This document shows positions 1 to 10,430 of a DNA stretch of 64,000 nt, one piece after another (within the stretch, counting starts at the first letter, position 1; each line of letters opens with the position of its first letter). Location of the stretch: the NCBI GenBank assembly GCA_014529385.2, contig CM043948.1, forward strand, positions 21,325,951-21,389,950, given 5' to 3'. A program made the position numbers and the translations under genes. The notes beneath the pieces were generated by a model that saw only the letters and a program-made list of their open reading frames with translations, did no database searches and had not been told where the DNA came from. This DNA comes from Adiantum capillus-veneris. Its lineage: Eukaryota > Streptophyta > Polypodiopsida > Polypodiales > Pteridaceae.

Positions 1-462
1 ATGTTTCTTCTTCATCTTACCTATCCTCATTCCCCACTAGCTCACTCCACCTTTGAAGGTGCTTGGGGCCTTGGGACTGAGGCTTGGGATAGTTAATGCT
101 TTCTACAAATTTTATGTTATGCTTGTGATGCATGAAGATTTCCATCTTTATTGCATCACCTAGGTCACAAGGAGCACAAAGATTGTATTGTACCAAGTCT
201 CTCTTGATGGGAGAAACTCTAATACCAATGCCTATTGGAGGGGGGACCGGCTCCGTATAAATCCGATCCTCAACTATTGTCATGTTTTCTAAACTCTCTC
301 TATTGCAAAAGTATTATTCATGCGAAGTTAACTAAGTACCATGTTTATGTTGCTATGATCAATTAAGTTCACCCGCTATGCTCACAAAGTAATCTCACAA
401 AAGTGATTCACCTAATTTTCTAGTTCCTGTACTCTCAAAATTTATAAGCCATTCCCATTGCA
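1..462 (+). repeat. 5' LTR of chromovirus A, 3' part only
   Basis: This stretch matches the end of A's 3' LTR (about 6977-7100 joined to 17524-17858) and LTR copies in F, G and at 29310. It ends in CA at 461-462, just before the primer binding site. The first ~1.3 kb of the LTR lies left of the window. Confidence 0.85.
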
Positions 463-463
463 T

Positions 464-475
464 TGGTATCAGAGC
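464..475 (+). other. Primer binding site, tRNA-Met initiator type (element A)
   Basis: TGGTATCAGAGC lies one base after the LTR end. This is the standard plant initiator tRNA-Met primer site for Ty3/gypsy and Copia elements. Bases 476-834 are untranslated leader with no ORF I can support. Confidence 0.85.
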
Positions 476-834
476 ATTTGGTTTCTCTTTTCTTGCTTAA
501 GAAGAGAGGTCCTGAAGTAGCCTATTCATGGTTGATTTTGTTAATTATATTAGGGTAAGTGGGAATGGGATCTATTATCAGTTTTGTTGATCCCATTATG
601 TGGGATATGGTGCACACCTTGGAATCTTTGGTCTTAATAATGGAGTCTTTTAAGACTTGCCTACGGATTTACCATTATTGAGCCATAGGAAGTCCAAAAG
701 GAGCTATCCCTCGGCAACTTTGCTAAGTTAGTCTCACTCCACTACTCTCTATAATTAACTAATTCGAACAGTGTGTGTAGATACTTAAGTGCCTATTTTC
801 AAAGGCTAAGAGGAGTAGCAACTAAGGTTTTGAA

Positions 835-2200
835 TTGCCAAAGCATACACTATGTAAACACATAAGTTTAATTAACATGGTTGACAATAACCAAGAGAGT
901 AGAATGAACATTGATAACTTTGATTTTGCACACGAAGGTGCTAATGATGATGCCCCCATGTTTGTTAATTTTTTTGTCACTAGGTTGCAACAAGCTATGG
1001 GCAACCCCGCTTTGCAAGACAAAGTTACTCAACAACTTGGTGCTTATGGGATTTCCTTTCCTCTCCAAGAGGAGAGAGAGATTAGGAGGCCTTTTGATGA
1101 GACCCCCCAAAGACGACTCTCTCCCATATGAGAGGAGGAATCCAAAGATCAAGAAAGTAGTGAATCCCTAAATTACTCCGAAGATGTAGCTCCAAAAAGG
1201 AGGTGGACTAAATGATCTCCAAATCCTCTCAAGAGGAAACAGTTAATCCATAGTCCTTCTCTTCGTCACTCCAAAAGGGAAGAGAGGAAACAAACGAAGA
1301 AAAGGGCAAGAAAGAGTTCACGCTCTTCTCCTTCTTCTTCACCTTCCTCCTCTTCCAAAGAAAGCAATTATTCTCCTAGAGAATACAAGAGGGGAGGACA
1401 TCAAAAATCGTATCCTGCATGGCTAAGGTCACAAAATCTCAAGAAGTTCAAAGAAGGAGGAAACAATATCTCTTTTGTCACCTATGATGGCATTTTTGGT
1501 GCTACTGACAAAGTATTGGCCTTCATCCGACAATTTGATGTGGTCTTTGGAGACGAGCGCTTCATGGAGTCCTCCAAGCTATGCCATGTAGCCATGCACT
1601 TCCAAAAATTGGTTTGTCAATGATGGGCTAGCCATTGTGGCAATGACGAAGCCCCAAAGACAAAGAAAACTCTACGAGTTTCCATCATGAAGCAATTCCT
1701 TGCAAGCAATGCAAAGGACAAAGTGCTCACCAAATGGTAGAGTTTGATTCTTCTCTCTCATGAGTCTATCCACAATATGTGGACAAGTTTTGGGATTTAC
1801 ATCTCAAGGCTAATGTCTTTCAAAAGATATTTTGACGTGCAAAAGAAACAATTATGTGCGAGATTATCCAAAGAGATGGCCGAGTATGTCAACTCTCAAC
1901 GGCCTAGTTCTATCACCAAAGTAATCCACCACACCATGGTTGCTTCGTCATCAATTTCCAACAAGGGGCTAGATAGAATGTCAAGCCCTTTGAAAATAAA
2001 GACAAAAGTGATTCCAAGAGGAGAACCAATGCCCAAAATTCTTACCAAGGCTATTCCAACAACAACAAAAATCCGTCGAGGAGAAGGGAGTTTACAAAGG
2101 TAAATATAAACTCTCTTCTAAAGAGCTAAGATCTTTTTTTAAGGACAACAAATGTTTTAAGTGTGGGGAGAAAGGCCATGGTTATTGTCCTTGCCCCAAG
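835..2200 (+). pseudogene. gag relic of chromovirus A with CCHC knuckle
   Basis: Capsid/nucleocapsid gene remnant. The first ORF runs 835-1131 and has a near twin in F (37667-38020). A frameshift near 1125 moves the frame, and stops occur around 1620 and 1738. The region 1490-2100 has retrotransposon-gag character and matches F at 38320-39112. A zinc knuckle with C-x2-C-x4-H-x4-C spacing is encoded at about 2153-2194, shortly after a basic, Asn/Thr-rich stretch. Because F shares the architecture, the gag identity is firm; the exact boundaries are approximate. Confidence 0.75.
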
Positions 2201-2309
2201 AGAATTTCTGGCAATGAGACTCCTAGAGCCTCTATGCTTGAAGCTCCAAAAGAGGATGCTCATTGCCAAGGATTTCTCCTTTCCTATGCTTGGGGAAAGA
2301 TGGAAGAGC

Positions 2310-2657
2310 ATGATGCGTTTATTTATTTTTGACCGTGGTTCAACTCACAACTTCATATGCATGGAGTTGACCACCACTAAGCTAGGCATATAAGCCCACA
2401 AGATGGGAGATGCATTGAAAGCCAATGGAGCTATCAAGGGACAAGACGTCTTCGTTACTTCCTTAATTGGTAAACTAAGGCTTCATGTCCAAAGCTATGT
2501 TCTCATGTTTTTGAGAACGTTTTCATTGAGGCACCATGATTTAACCGTATGGGCTTCCAGCATGAAGCTCCCTAAAAGGAGAGTATACTTCACCTATAGG
2601 GAAGAGAGCATGTACATAGATGCTAATGAGTCAGGGAACACCATATCCTTGCAATAA
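2310..2657 (+). pseudogene. Protease (retropepsin) relic of element A
   Basis: Aspartic protease domain between the zinc knuckle and RT. The active-site region reads D-R-G-S-T-H-N-F near 2330, where functional relatives have D-S/T-G. The same protein in F (39283-39660) also carries the downstream I-V-G-A-P-W-F motif. In A a frame change near 2520 removes that second motif. Assignment rests on the F comparison and on position. Confidence 0.65.
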
Positions 2658-2747
2658 AGGGAATCAATAGGAGTTAGAGTCGTCTAATTTCCTAAATGGA
2701 TCCCATGATGTTTTCATTGATGAAATCCCTAGTGAGCTACCTCTAAA

Positions 2748-3845
2748 ATGAGGGATGATGACCATGCAATTGAGGTGCTACCAAGAAGCTCATTGCCTAA
2801 CAAGCGTCCTAATCGAGTTTCACAAGCTCAACAAGAGGATATCATCATGAGGCAAGTGCATGAATTGGTGGGAAAAGGGACGGTGAGGTCTAGCTCCTCT
2901 CCATTTTGTTCACCATTGGTTTTAGTGCAAAAGAAAGATGACACATATCACATGTGTGTCGACTATAGCGCACTAAATAAGATCATCATCAAAAATAGAT
3001 TTCCCGTGCCGCGGGTAGAAGATCTATTTGATAATTTACAAGTTTTGGCCTGACAAATTCTCCATGCATTCAAACTCATGATGGACAAAAATCTTCAGGC
3101 CATTCAAATTCTCTTGAGTCCAAGGGACACCTCCAGGTAATCTTTCAAGTTGTGAGAGAGAATAAGCTTTTCATTAATCAAAAGAAAAGTAAATTTTTTC
3201 TACAAGAGATTCAATATTGAGGTCACATTATCTCTAAAGATGGCACCCGTATGGATCCAATAAAGTTAGAGATAATAAAAGGATGGCCTAATCCAAGGAA
3301 TCTACAGGAGATACGAAGCTTCATAGGTATGTGTGTATACTATAGATGCTTCCTAGAAAAAATTCTCGCTAATATCAGTTCCATTACATGACTTAACAAA
3401 AAAATAACGCTAAGTATTCATGGACTTCAAAAGTGCAAAGAGCTTTTGAGAAGATTATCTCTCAGTGTGTGCTCACACGACTAGACCTCTCAAAGCCATT
3501 TGAGGTCCAATGTGATGCTTGTGGTGATTGCCTTGGAACTATTTTGATTCAAGAAGAGAATGCCATAGCCTATGAGAGTCAAAGACTCAACTTTGATAAG
3601 TGAGTATTGGGCAAATACGAAAAAGAGCTACTAGCTATTCTATATGTCCTAAACACGTGGAAACACTATCTCTTGGGGACTCCATTCATCCTACAAATGG
3701 ATCACAAAGCCTCAATAACTTCATTATGAAAACCAAGATTTCCAACAAGCAAATGAGGTGGGCAAATTTTCTTTTGCAATTTAAATTTCATATTGCTCAC
3801 ATTGTTGGCAAGCATAATCAAGTGGTCGATGCACTTTCACAATGA
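2748..3845 (+). pseudogene. Reverse transcriptase (palm deleted) and RNase H relic of element A
   Basis: 2748-3053 encodes the RT fingers, including SSPFCSPLVLVQKKD and a C-V-D-Y-S-A-L-N motif. The reading then jumps: the palm segment that should hold Y-x-D-D is absent. The thumb/connection resumes at about 3120 (VRENKLFINQKK, then GHIISKDGT) in a different frame. RNase H follows at 3440-3845, with SKPFEVQCDA near its start and HIVGKHNQVVDALSQ at its end. Element F lacks the same palm segment and shares the right-hand breakpoint (gcattcaaactcatgatgg in A). Non-functional. Confidence 0.75.
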
Positions 3846-3879
3846 CCAAGGGTAAATGTGGTGTCTATAGCAACTCAGA

Positions 3880-4780
3880 ATGATCTATCTTTTATGATAG
3901 ATGAGTATCATTGGCCGAGACTTTAAGTACGTAATTACAACCTTTGCAATAGGGAAGAAAAAAGAACCATTCGCCTTGAAGGATGCAAACGGCAATAGGC
4001 TATGTGTTACACACCCACAAATACGAAAGTCATGTATGAATCCCATACTTCTCCTTATGCGGGGCAAAGTGTGATTCCATAATTTACTCTTCAAGGAGTA
4101 GAAATGTATTTCTGCTGGTCTACCATGAAAAGTAAACATACAAGAGTATATTTCAAAATGTATGGTATACAAAAAGTTGACACTTGATTAAGGGAAGCAA
4201 CTTGGATAGTTTCAGTTGCAACAAGACAGGCTTAACAAGAAAACACACTTTATGCCTATTAAAAAGACTATTAAGGCACATCAAGTGGCAACCCTCTTCA
4301 GCTCAAATTTTCAAGCATCATGGCTTTCCAACATCCATAATGTCGGACAAAGATTCTAGAATGACCAGTAATTTCTAGAAGGGTCTCTTTGAGAATCTAG
4401 GAAGTAGATTAAATTTCTCTTCGGCCTATCATATCCACAAACGGATGACCAAAGTGAAATAACTAATCTAACAATTCTTGATCTACTAAAAGCCTATATC
4501 ATGGAATTAGATCAACGTTCTCAATGAGAGAAAAATATACCTCTTATAGAGTATGCATATAATGACATTATACATACCTCTATGGGGAAAGCACCTTTCG
4601 AAGTTAAAGAGGGAAGATCCAAAAGTCCCTTACTACTTAAAGTATATGGGAAGATCTTCGCCTACTAATGAATATAGCCAAGACTCACAAGAATATTTTC
4701 CAAAGATTAAAGAGATGATATTCATCTCAAAGCAAAGGCAAAAAGGGTTGCTGCTAATAAGCACCGAAGAGCCTTAGTCT
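3880..4780 (+). pseudogene. Integrase relic of chromovirus A
   Basis: Decayed integrase core. Recognisable blocks are FKHHGFPTSIMSDKDSRMTS at 4310-4370 (second catalytic Asp), the NL/TILDLLK segment after a degenerate glutamate region near 4450, and PLIEYAYNDIIHTSMGKAPF near 4540-4600. Element G (63435-63975, minus) encodes the same blocks in better condition. Stops and frameshifts are frequent. Confidence 0.7.
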
Positions 4781-5067
4781 TTAAGTAAAATGATTTGGTC
4801 TTGCTAAAGTTTCTCAAGGCTCATCTAATGCATACTACGGGCAAGAATCCTATGGGCCACCAAGAGTATTATGCTAAACTAGCAAAAAGATACTATGTTC
4901 CTTCTTTAAGCTAATCAATGAGATGGCTTATCAATTAAAATTTCCCCAACCATTGGCTCATGCATCATTTTCCATGAGAGCCTATGTAATCCTTACCAAG
5001 GAGCACCATAAAAAGAAGAAATAGTTGGAGACCGTCCAAAAATAGGAGATCAACTACATCAATTTGA

Positions 5068-5226
5068 GTCCATCCTATGACATGAAGACAAGGTATCAAG
5101 AAATGGTAAGATTATCTGAGGACATCTTATTAAGTTTAAGAATTATTCTTTTAAAGATGCTAGATGGATGCAAAGAACGTAGCTTAAGGACAATATGAAC
5201 CTTGTCAATGCTTACAAAGATGCCTT
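5068..5226 (+). pseudogene. Chromodomain relic of element A
   Basis: Reading across stops gives H-E-D-K-V, then HLIKFKNYSFKDARWMQ, then L-K-D-N-M-N-L-V-N. This matches the better preserved chromodomain of G (63040-63190, minus). Chromodomains at the integrase C-terminus define chromoviruses and are known to guide insertion to marked chromatin. Bases 5227-5645 are 3' untranslated sequence with no ORF I can support. Confidence 0.65.
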
Positions 5227-5645
5227 AAAATAAGCATATGAAAATGCATTTTAAATGAACAATGTTTTTGTCTCATAAGACTAGTTCTCTTTTTATTGTG
5301 CAAAATTAAGAAGTATGCATGCTTAGGATCATGTTTGTGGTGACGACGTCTCCCAAACACCAAGTAGAACTTGTCACTCTACTTTGGAAGTATGATCTGG
5401 ACTAAAGAGCAGACATGATTGGGGCAGCTACGTCTCCCAAGCACCAAATTTGTTTTTTCTTGTTTTCGGAGTCGGGTAGGGCACGCCCGCCACTCTCCTC
5501 ATAAACCAAAAAAGTATACATGGATTAGTCATCCATCTTGGAATGATGTCGAAGGGTAAACAGAGATCCTCTACTCGCTAAGTAACATGGACTAATGAGT
5601 AGTCTTTATCTTCTCTACCTCATAGTCGAGGATGACTATGATTTC

Positions 5646-5658
5646 AAGAGAGAGATAA
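5646..5658 (+). other. Polypurine tract of element A
   Basis: A purine-rich run (aagagagagataa) lies directly before the TG that opens the 3' LTR at 5659. It is the expected plus-strand primer. G has the matching tract in reverse at about 62666-62680. Confidence 0.7.
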
Positions 5659-7106
5659 TGTCATAAAATCTAATATCTAGCTATCCAAATGATTTTCTCA
5701 TATTAAACTGATCATTTAATGTGGGAGAATAAACGCGAACATGATTTAGAATTGAGACATGTGCTTCTAGACCTATCTCAGCAGGGGACCAAAAGGAGAG
5801 TTGGTTGCATCTCAATTTACGGGTCCAAAAGGAGATGGTCTACTAAAGAGAAATGTGCAATAAGTTATTCTAGACTCATCTCAGCAGGGAACAAAGAGGA
5901 GAGATGGTTACATCTCAATACGGGTCCAAAAGGAGGTAGTCTATCAAAGAGAATCATGCAACTAATGGAGCTTAAAAGACCTTAGGGCTAGCTTCATTAA
6001 AGACCTCCAATGGTTAGTGTTAAAAGTCCTTTGACCTTTGGCAAGCTAGAGCTCAGATTGAGGTGGGAACCTGACCTAAGCTTGAGGGTTAGCTTGTCGT
6101 GCTAGATGACTAAGGTGCGTGCTTGATGACTAAGGTGATTGACGTTCTTGTTGTGCTTGATGACTAAGGTGCGTGCTTGATGTCTAAGGTGCTTGAGGTG
6201 CTTGTCATGCTTGATGACTAAGGTACTTGAGGTACTTGTCATACTTAATGAGGAAGGTGATTGAGAAGCTTCCCATGCATGGGAAGTAAGGTGCTTGAGT
6301 CAAAAAGAGACCCTACAAAATTAATGAGGAAGGTGCTTGAGAAGCTTCTAATGCATGAAAATCCCAAAGTTAGGGGAATCTTTCACTTAACCTTCCACTC
6401 ACCCAAAGGGCACCCTTTTTCTCAAAAGGCACATGGAACACATGTCAGACTCTCCCTAAGCTTGACCACATGGTGTGCTTGAATGCTATTGGTTGGGTTA
6501 AAGAGGGTTCCAATGAGATTCTATTATCCAACAAATATCTAGATATTTTCAAGCTCTCTCTCTCTCTCTGTAAGGGGTAAGGAGGACACTCTGTCCAAAT
6601 ACTACCCATGTACTTGAATGCATGCTGCATGTGATTGACTAGGGGGAAGAGGAGTCCAATGAGCTTGAAACATGTGTAAAGACTAGAGCTCGCCCCAAGC
6701 AAGCAAGGGAGGTGCTGGGGGGATATACACCACACACACATACTCATTTTGTGGATTCATTCTCAGTTTGTGAAATTTGAGGAACACCACCTCCTTCTCA
6801 AAGCTTGTGAGAAGTGAGAGACTACACCAACACTCTTGGCTATGGAATGCAAATCCAACCAAGAGCCATGCTTCAATGCTTAAGCTGGCCATCTTCTCCA
6901 TTTTCTTTACTACGCTATTATGTATTCTAGCAAGAAGAGTGACGATAAGTGAGGAACTATTTCTTTCTCCTATGGAATGTTTCTTGTTTCTCTTCCCTAT
7001 CCTCATCCCCGCTAGCTCTCTCCACCTTTGAAGGTGTTTGAGGCCTTGGGACTGAGGTTTGGGATAGTTGATGCTTTCTACAAAGTTTATGTTATGCTTG
7101 AAATAC
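5659..7106 (+). repeat. 3' LTR of chromovirus A, first part, up to element B
   Basis: Starts TGTCATAAAA after the purine tract and is collinear with the LTRs of F (from ~40310) and G. It breaks at 7106 inside GATGC-ATGAAG, where element B begins; the remainder is at 17524-17858. It includes a minisatellite (about 6095-6270). The ORFs inside it are not genes. Confidence 0.85.
6095..6270 (+). repeat. Minisatellite inside the chromovirus A LTR
   Basis: About six imperfect copies of GCTTGATGACTAAGGTG with variable extensions such as GCTTGAGGTGCTTGTCAT. The matching LTR position in F (40505-40760) carries a different array built on CTTAAGCAAGCTAGGGTTG, so the LTR repeat turns over quickly. Confidence 0.8.
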
Positions 7107-9037
7107 TGAGGCAAGCTTTTCCATGCATGGGAACCCCCCATATATTTTTTCCCTTTTACCAAAATATTTCCTATTATATAAGTTACTTTTGATTTTTTCT
7201 TCCTTTTTCACAAACGTTTTAGCCTTTATTAAATAAATAAGACTTATGCTAATCAATCACGATGTAGCATAAATAAGTTAGCTTTCTTTGTTGATCCCTC
7301 TTTTGACCTTAAATATTAAATATATATATTCTAAATTACATTATATATTTTAGTATTTTCTAATATATTTTTCATGTATGTATATTATTCCACCCTACCA
7401 AATATTTTATTCACTAGTTTTTATTTTCAAACCTCAACCCCACTTTCAAATTTCAATAATACCTCCATTTAGATGATTGCCAATCTTTTCAAAACTCTAG
7501 GTCATGTTTTCATACACATGAAGGAGCTTACACTTGAAGGCAAGAGAGAAGTCCACTCAAAGGGGACCACCAAAAGACCTTTGCAGCCACAAATAATACA
7601 TGATTTGGATGAATTTTTTAAGTAGAGAAGAACCCCAAATTTGAAGGAGCGTTCAATATGAAAGATGTAGCTCATGATCTCAACTTTTAGCTCAATTTTT
7701 TTTTTGAATTTTTAAAGTTATGAACACAGAGATATGATTTTTGTGGTGGACCCCAGTTTTCTCGTGTAATGGTGACACAGGCCATCCCCAATTTTTTTCC
7801 CTCTAGAATGGCTATGGTTCTACAAGTCTTCAAGCATGATTACAAGAGACAAGGCTCTTTTAATGAGGTCTTGGCAAGTCTAGAGTGATTCTATCACCAT
7901 TTTTGGAGGATCCATCCTCATCAACAACTATCCACCTTTGACAATCTCTCTTGTAAATTTCTTACCTCTCTCTTCTCTCCCTAATAATCTTATGTCCAAC
8001 CAAAGCTAGACTATTGTAAATATCTCCTATCCTCTACATCCTACCCACATTCTCTAATATTCTCTCTCTATTGATTCTGGTATTTTAAATAACGAGGAGA
8101 CAAGATGGGAGCCACAGTCACATGCACCCCATTTTCCTAGTCACCAAAGTGGGACACTCACCTCAAATAGAAATATTGCTAAATCCTCCCCTTCTTCCCT
8201 ATATAAGGAGGCCATGAGATCTCAATTAAAACACACACACACACCTATCCATACACACTCTTGTGCTACATGCTTGTAGCATGAACCCTAATCACATAAT
8301 CACAACACCATCATCATCACCATCACCATGCACAAAAGACGAGCACCACACCTCCACACCACTTGTAATTAAGGGTTGAAGGCACAATTTCAAGAAGAAG
8401 AAGGGTGGACACACTCATGATATTCCTTGCCATCAACTCCCATCTCTCCATTATGCCTCCTACGATCTTGTCCCCTTCTCATTTTCCTGCCATAGGCTAC
8501 CTATTGTATTCATCTTTTGCAAGCAATCAACACACTCCATCTTGGTGCCATACTTTGTGTCGCTTTGGATACATCGCACTGTGAGTATGGTATATGCTTT
8601 TTCCTTGCCTTTTTTTTATGCTTATGTAAAGGTGTGTGGATTCACCACCATACACACACACACTCTCTCTCCCTCTCATATTCCTATCATCTTGCTACTT
8701 CTATCTTGAGGTGTGCGGATTCGCCACCTCTTGTATGATAAGTGAGCATACTCGCAAGTTTCCCCTACCTCATTATATTCCTTACTAACATGCACGAGTA
8801 GCAAGCCCATTCTCACTCATTCACCGCTCCTCTCACCTTATTCTCCAACCACCCCATTCCACATTTGGACGGGGATCTTGAAATTTTTTTCCATGGCATG
8901 CTTCATTGTGTATATGTATGCGTCCTAGCCGCATATCTTGCTAGGTGGTACCCCTATTGTGTATCCCCCATGGTGAAGCCATTGTGCATAGTCTTGGTGT
9001 AGAGGCCACTAGGTCTATTTTTCACTTCCGCCTCTCA
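7107..9037 (+). repeat. 5' LTR of element B
   Basis: Begins TGAGGCAAGC and ends CCTCTCA. It is collinear with the 3' LTR at 15594-17523, with only scattered substitutions by eye. It contains a TATA box near 8200, a CA repeat, and a CATCAT/CACCAT trinucleotide stretch near 8310-8330. Confidence 0.92.
8199..8208 (+). promoter_or_regulatory. TATA box in element B 5' LTR
   Basis: CTATATAAGG sits in a C-rich context and is exactly preserved in the 3' LTR at 16685-16694. It is the best TATA candidate, placing transcription start about 30 bp downstream. Confidence 0.65.
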
Positions 9038-9039
9038 TT

Positions 9040-9057
9040 TGGTGCCCCCACTGAGGA
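9040..9057 (+). other. Primer binding site of element B (non-Met type)
   Basis: TGGTGCCCCCACTGAGGA begins two bases after the LTR end. The same 18 bases serve element C (51231-51248, reverse). It is not the tRNA-Met site used by A and the TR-GAG element. I could not assign the tRNA. Confidence 0.75.
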
Positions 9058-9657
9058 GGGCTCTTGAAGCCTTCAGTTTACAAGGCTGACATGTTTAATT
9101 CTCTTTATGGACAAGTGGCTTCTTGAATTCTCTAATTGGACCACTGAAGAGGAGGAGCTTCAAGCAGGTTTGACACAAGTCATCAAGACACTCTTGCCAG
9201 GGTGTTGTATTGTTAGCATAGAAGAAGTGGTAAGACCCTCTTTCCCTACTCACATTGTTTACATTTCTCATCATCCCCTCAAGCGTAAAAGCAAGGCACA
9301 AGCTGCATCATGCTCACATTGTAGCCAAAAACCGCTCCTTCGACATGAGTTCAACCCAAAGTGAAGAAAAGACCATCATTTTCTCCCTCGACATCCGCAC
9401 AGGCGTTCTTACATCAGTAGGCTTTCAAGTAGCGCTAGGCTTCTCTACATCTATGTCCACATCTTTGACATCTATTCCACCTACGCCCACAACAAGCCTT
9501 CACAACTTGAGGAAGCTACTACGCACGCGTGGTCCCTCCCTCTCCTTGCACCAAAAGATTCAAGGGTTTTCCAGCGCCGACAATCACCCCGTCTCCAAAA
9601 CAAAAGGGTAAATCCTCCAAAGTCTTTCTATACCTCACTCTCATCTCATGAGCTAGG
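9058..9657 (+). other. Leader region of element B with unsupported small ORFs
   Basis: ORFs at 9107-9364 and 9255-9611 overlap in different frames and have no counterpart I can see in element C. I treat this stretch as leader. GTGGTAAGA occurs at 9229 and again at 9858 and could be a splice donor, but nothing proves it. Confidence 0.4.
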
Positions 9658-10112
9658 AACTCGAAATAGCAGCATGGATTCTACGTTGTCTACCGAGTGA
9701 AGTGGCGGAGCTTTTCATTGACAAGGTCTTTGACACAGGTTTTGCTTGGCGGAAAGACAAGACTCTCCACCTTCAAGGGGTGTTGCTTGTGAATCAAGGC
9801 TATGATGATGACTTTACAACTTGCTATGTATCCATCCAACTTGGATTAATACAAGTGGTAAGACTCACCACCTACCTCATCACACCTGTGTATACACTAG
9901 ATGGCACTCTATCTTGCAGGAAAGTGAAGTTGCTCAAAGAGAGAGAGTTCAAGCTTTTCCAAGAGCTTGCTAGAGGGGCAGTCCTAGAGCTAGAAGACGA
10001 AGACAACCTTGTCCTGTGGTACTATAAATTTGACCTCGACTACCAAGAGCTCTACACCTCCGACTATAACCTTCCACCACAAAGGAGAGAGCCTTTCCGA
10101 ATTATCATGTGA
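9658..10112 (+). CDS. Pre-gag accessory ORF, F-box-like N-terminus (element B)
   Basis: The open frame runs from the stop before 9658 to TGA at 10110-10112. It has no ATG near the front (a GTG is at 9702), so a spliced or non-AUG start is needed. The N-terminal part contains CLPSEVAELFIDKVF, spaced like the LP-x-E-L...I/V...L core of an F-box, followed by a leucine-rich segment and an acidic C-terminal part. By eye it aligns with the two longer pre-gag ORFs of element C (50142-50696 and 49637-50095). It is about 150 codons and lies upstream of gag. No known function; the F-box link is a pattern match only. Confidence 0.5.
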
Positions 10113-10336
10113 TGGACCCAGCACATCAACCTTTTGCAAGGAACCAAACTTATGCACCACAAAAAATTCAATCAATCAAAGTAATCTTGGACCGCAAGAT
10201 GTTTTATCAGCAGATCATTACAACCATGTTTGGTAGAGAACGACTGCAAGAGATAAACACCTCTTCTCTACCCTTTATCCTCCCTATGATTAATCATGAA
10301 GTGTCTTTTGATGTAGTTATTTTCATCCTTGTATAG
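10112..10336 (+). CDS. Pre-gag small accessory protein, ~74 aa (element B)
   Basis: Starts at ATG 10112, overlapping the stop of the previous ORF, and ends at 10336, shortly before gag. Its C-terminal ~50 residues match two small ORFs of element C (50723-50941 and 50963-51175). The shared pattern is F-Q near the start, M/I-F/L-G, R-x2-E-I, N/S-P-F-I-L-P-L/M-I, then S-F/L-D-V-x-I-F-x-L at the very end. Conservation between two diverged elements and the constant end point argue that it is a real coding unit. No signal peptide or known domain; function unknown. Confidence 0.6.
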   Translation: MDPAHQPFARNQTYAPQKIQSIKVILDRKMFYQQIITTMFGRERLQEINTSSLPFILPMINHEVSFDVVIFILV

Positions 10337-10430
10337 TATGTTTTCCATCCACCGATCACCCATGTATTAAATCTCTATAAAATTAAAAATTAAAAAAAAT
10401 CTAATTCAAGTTAATTTTCTCACTCTCACA

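Noticed and set aside
9859-9920. A 62-bp intron (GTAAGA...TTGCAG) inside the pre-gag ORF of B
   Set aside because: The unspliced reading aligns with the homologous ORFs of C across this stretch, so I prefer coding sequence.
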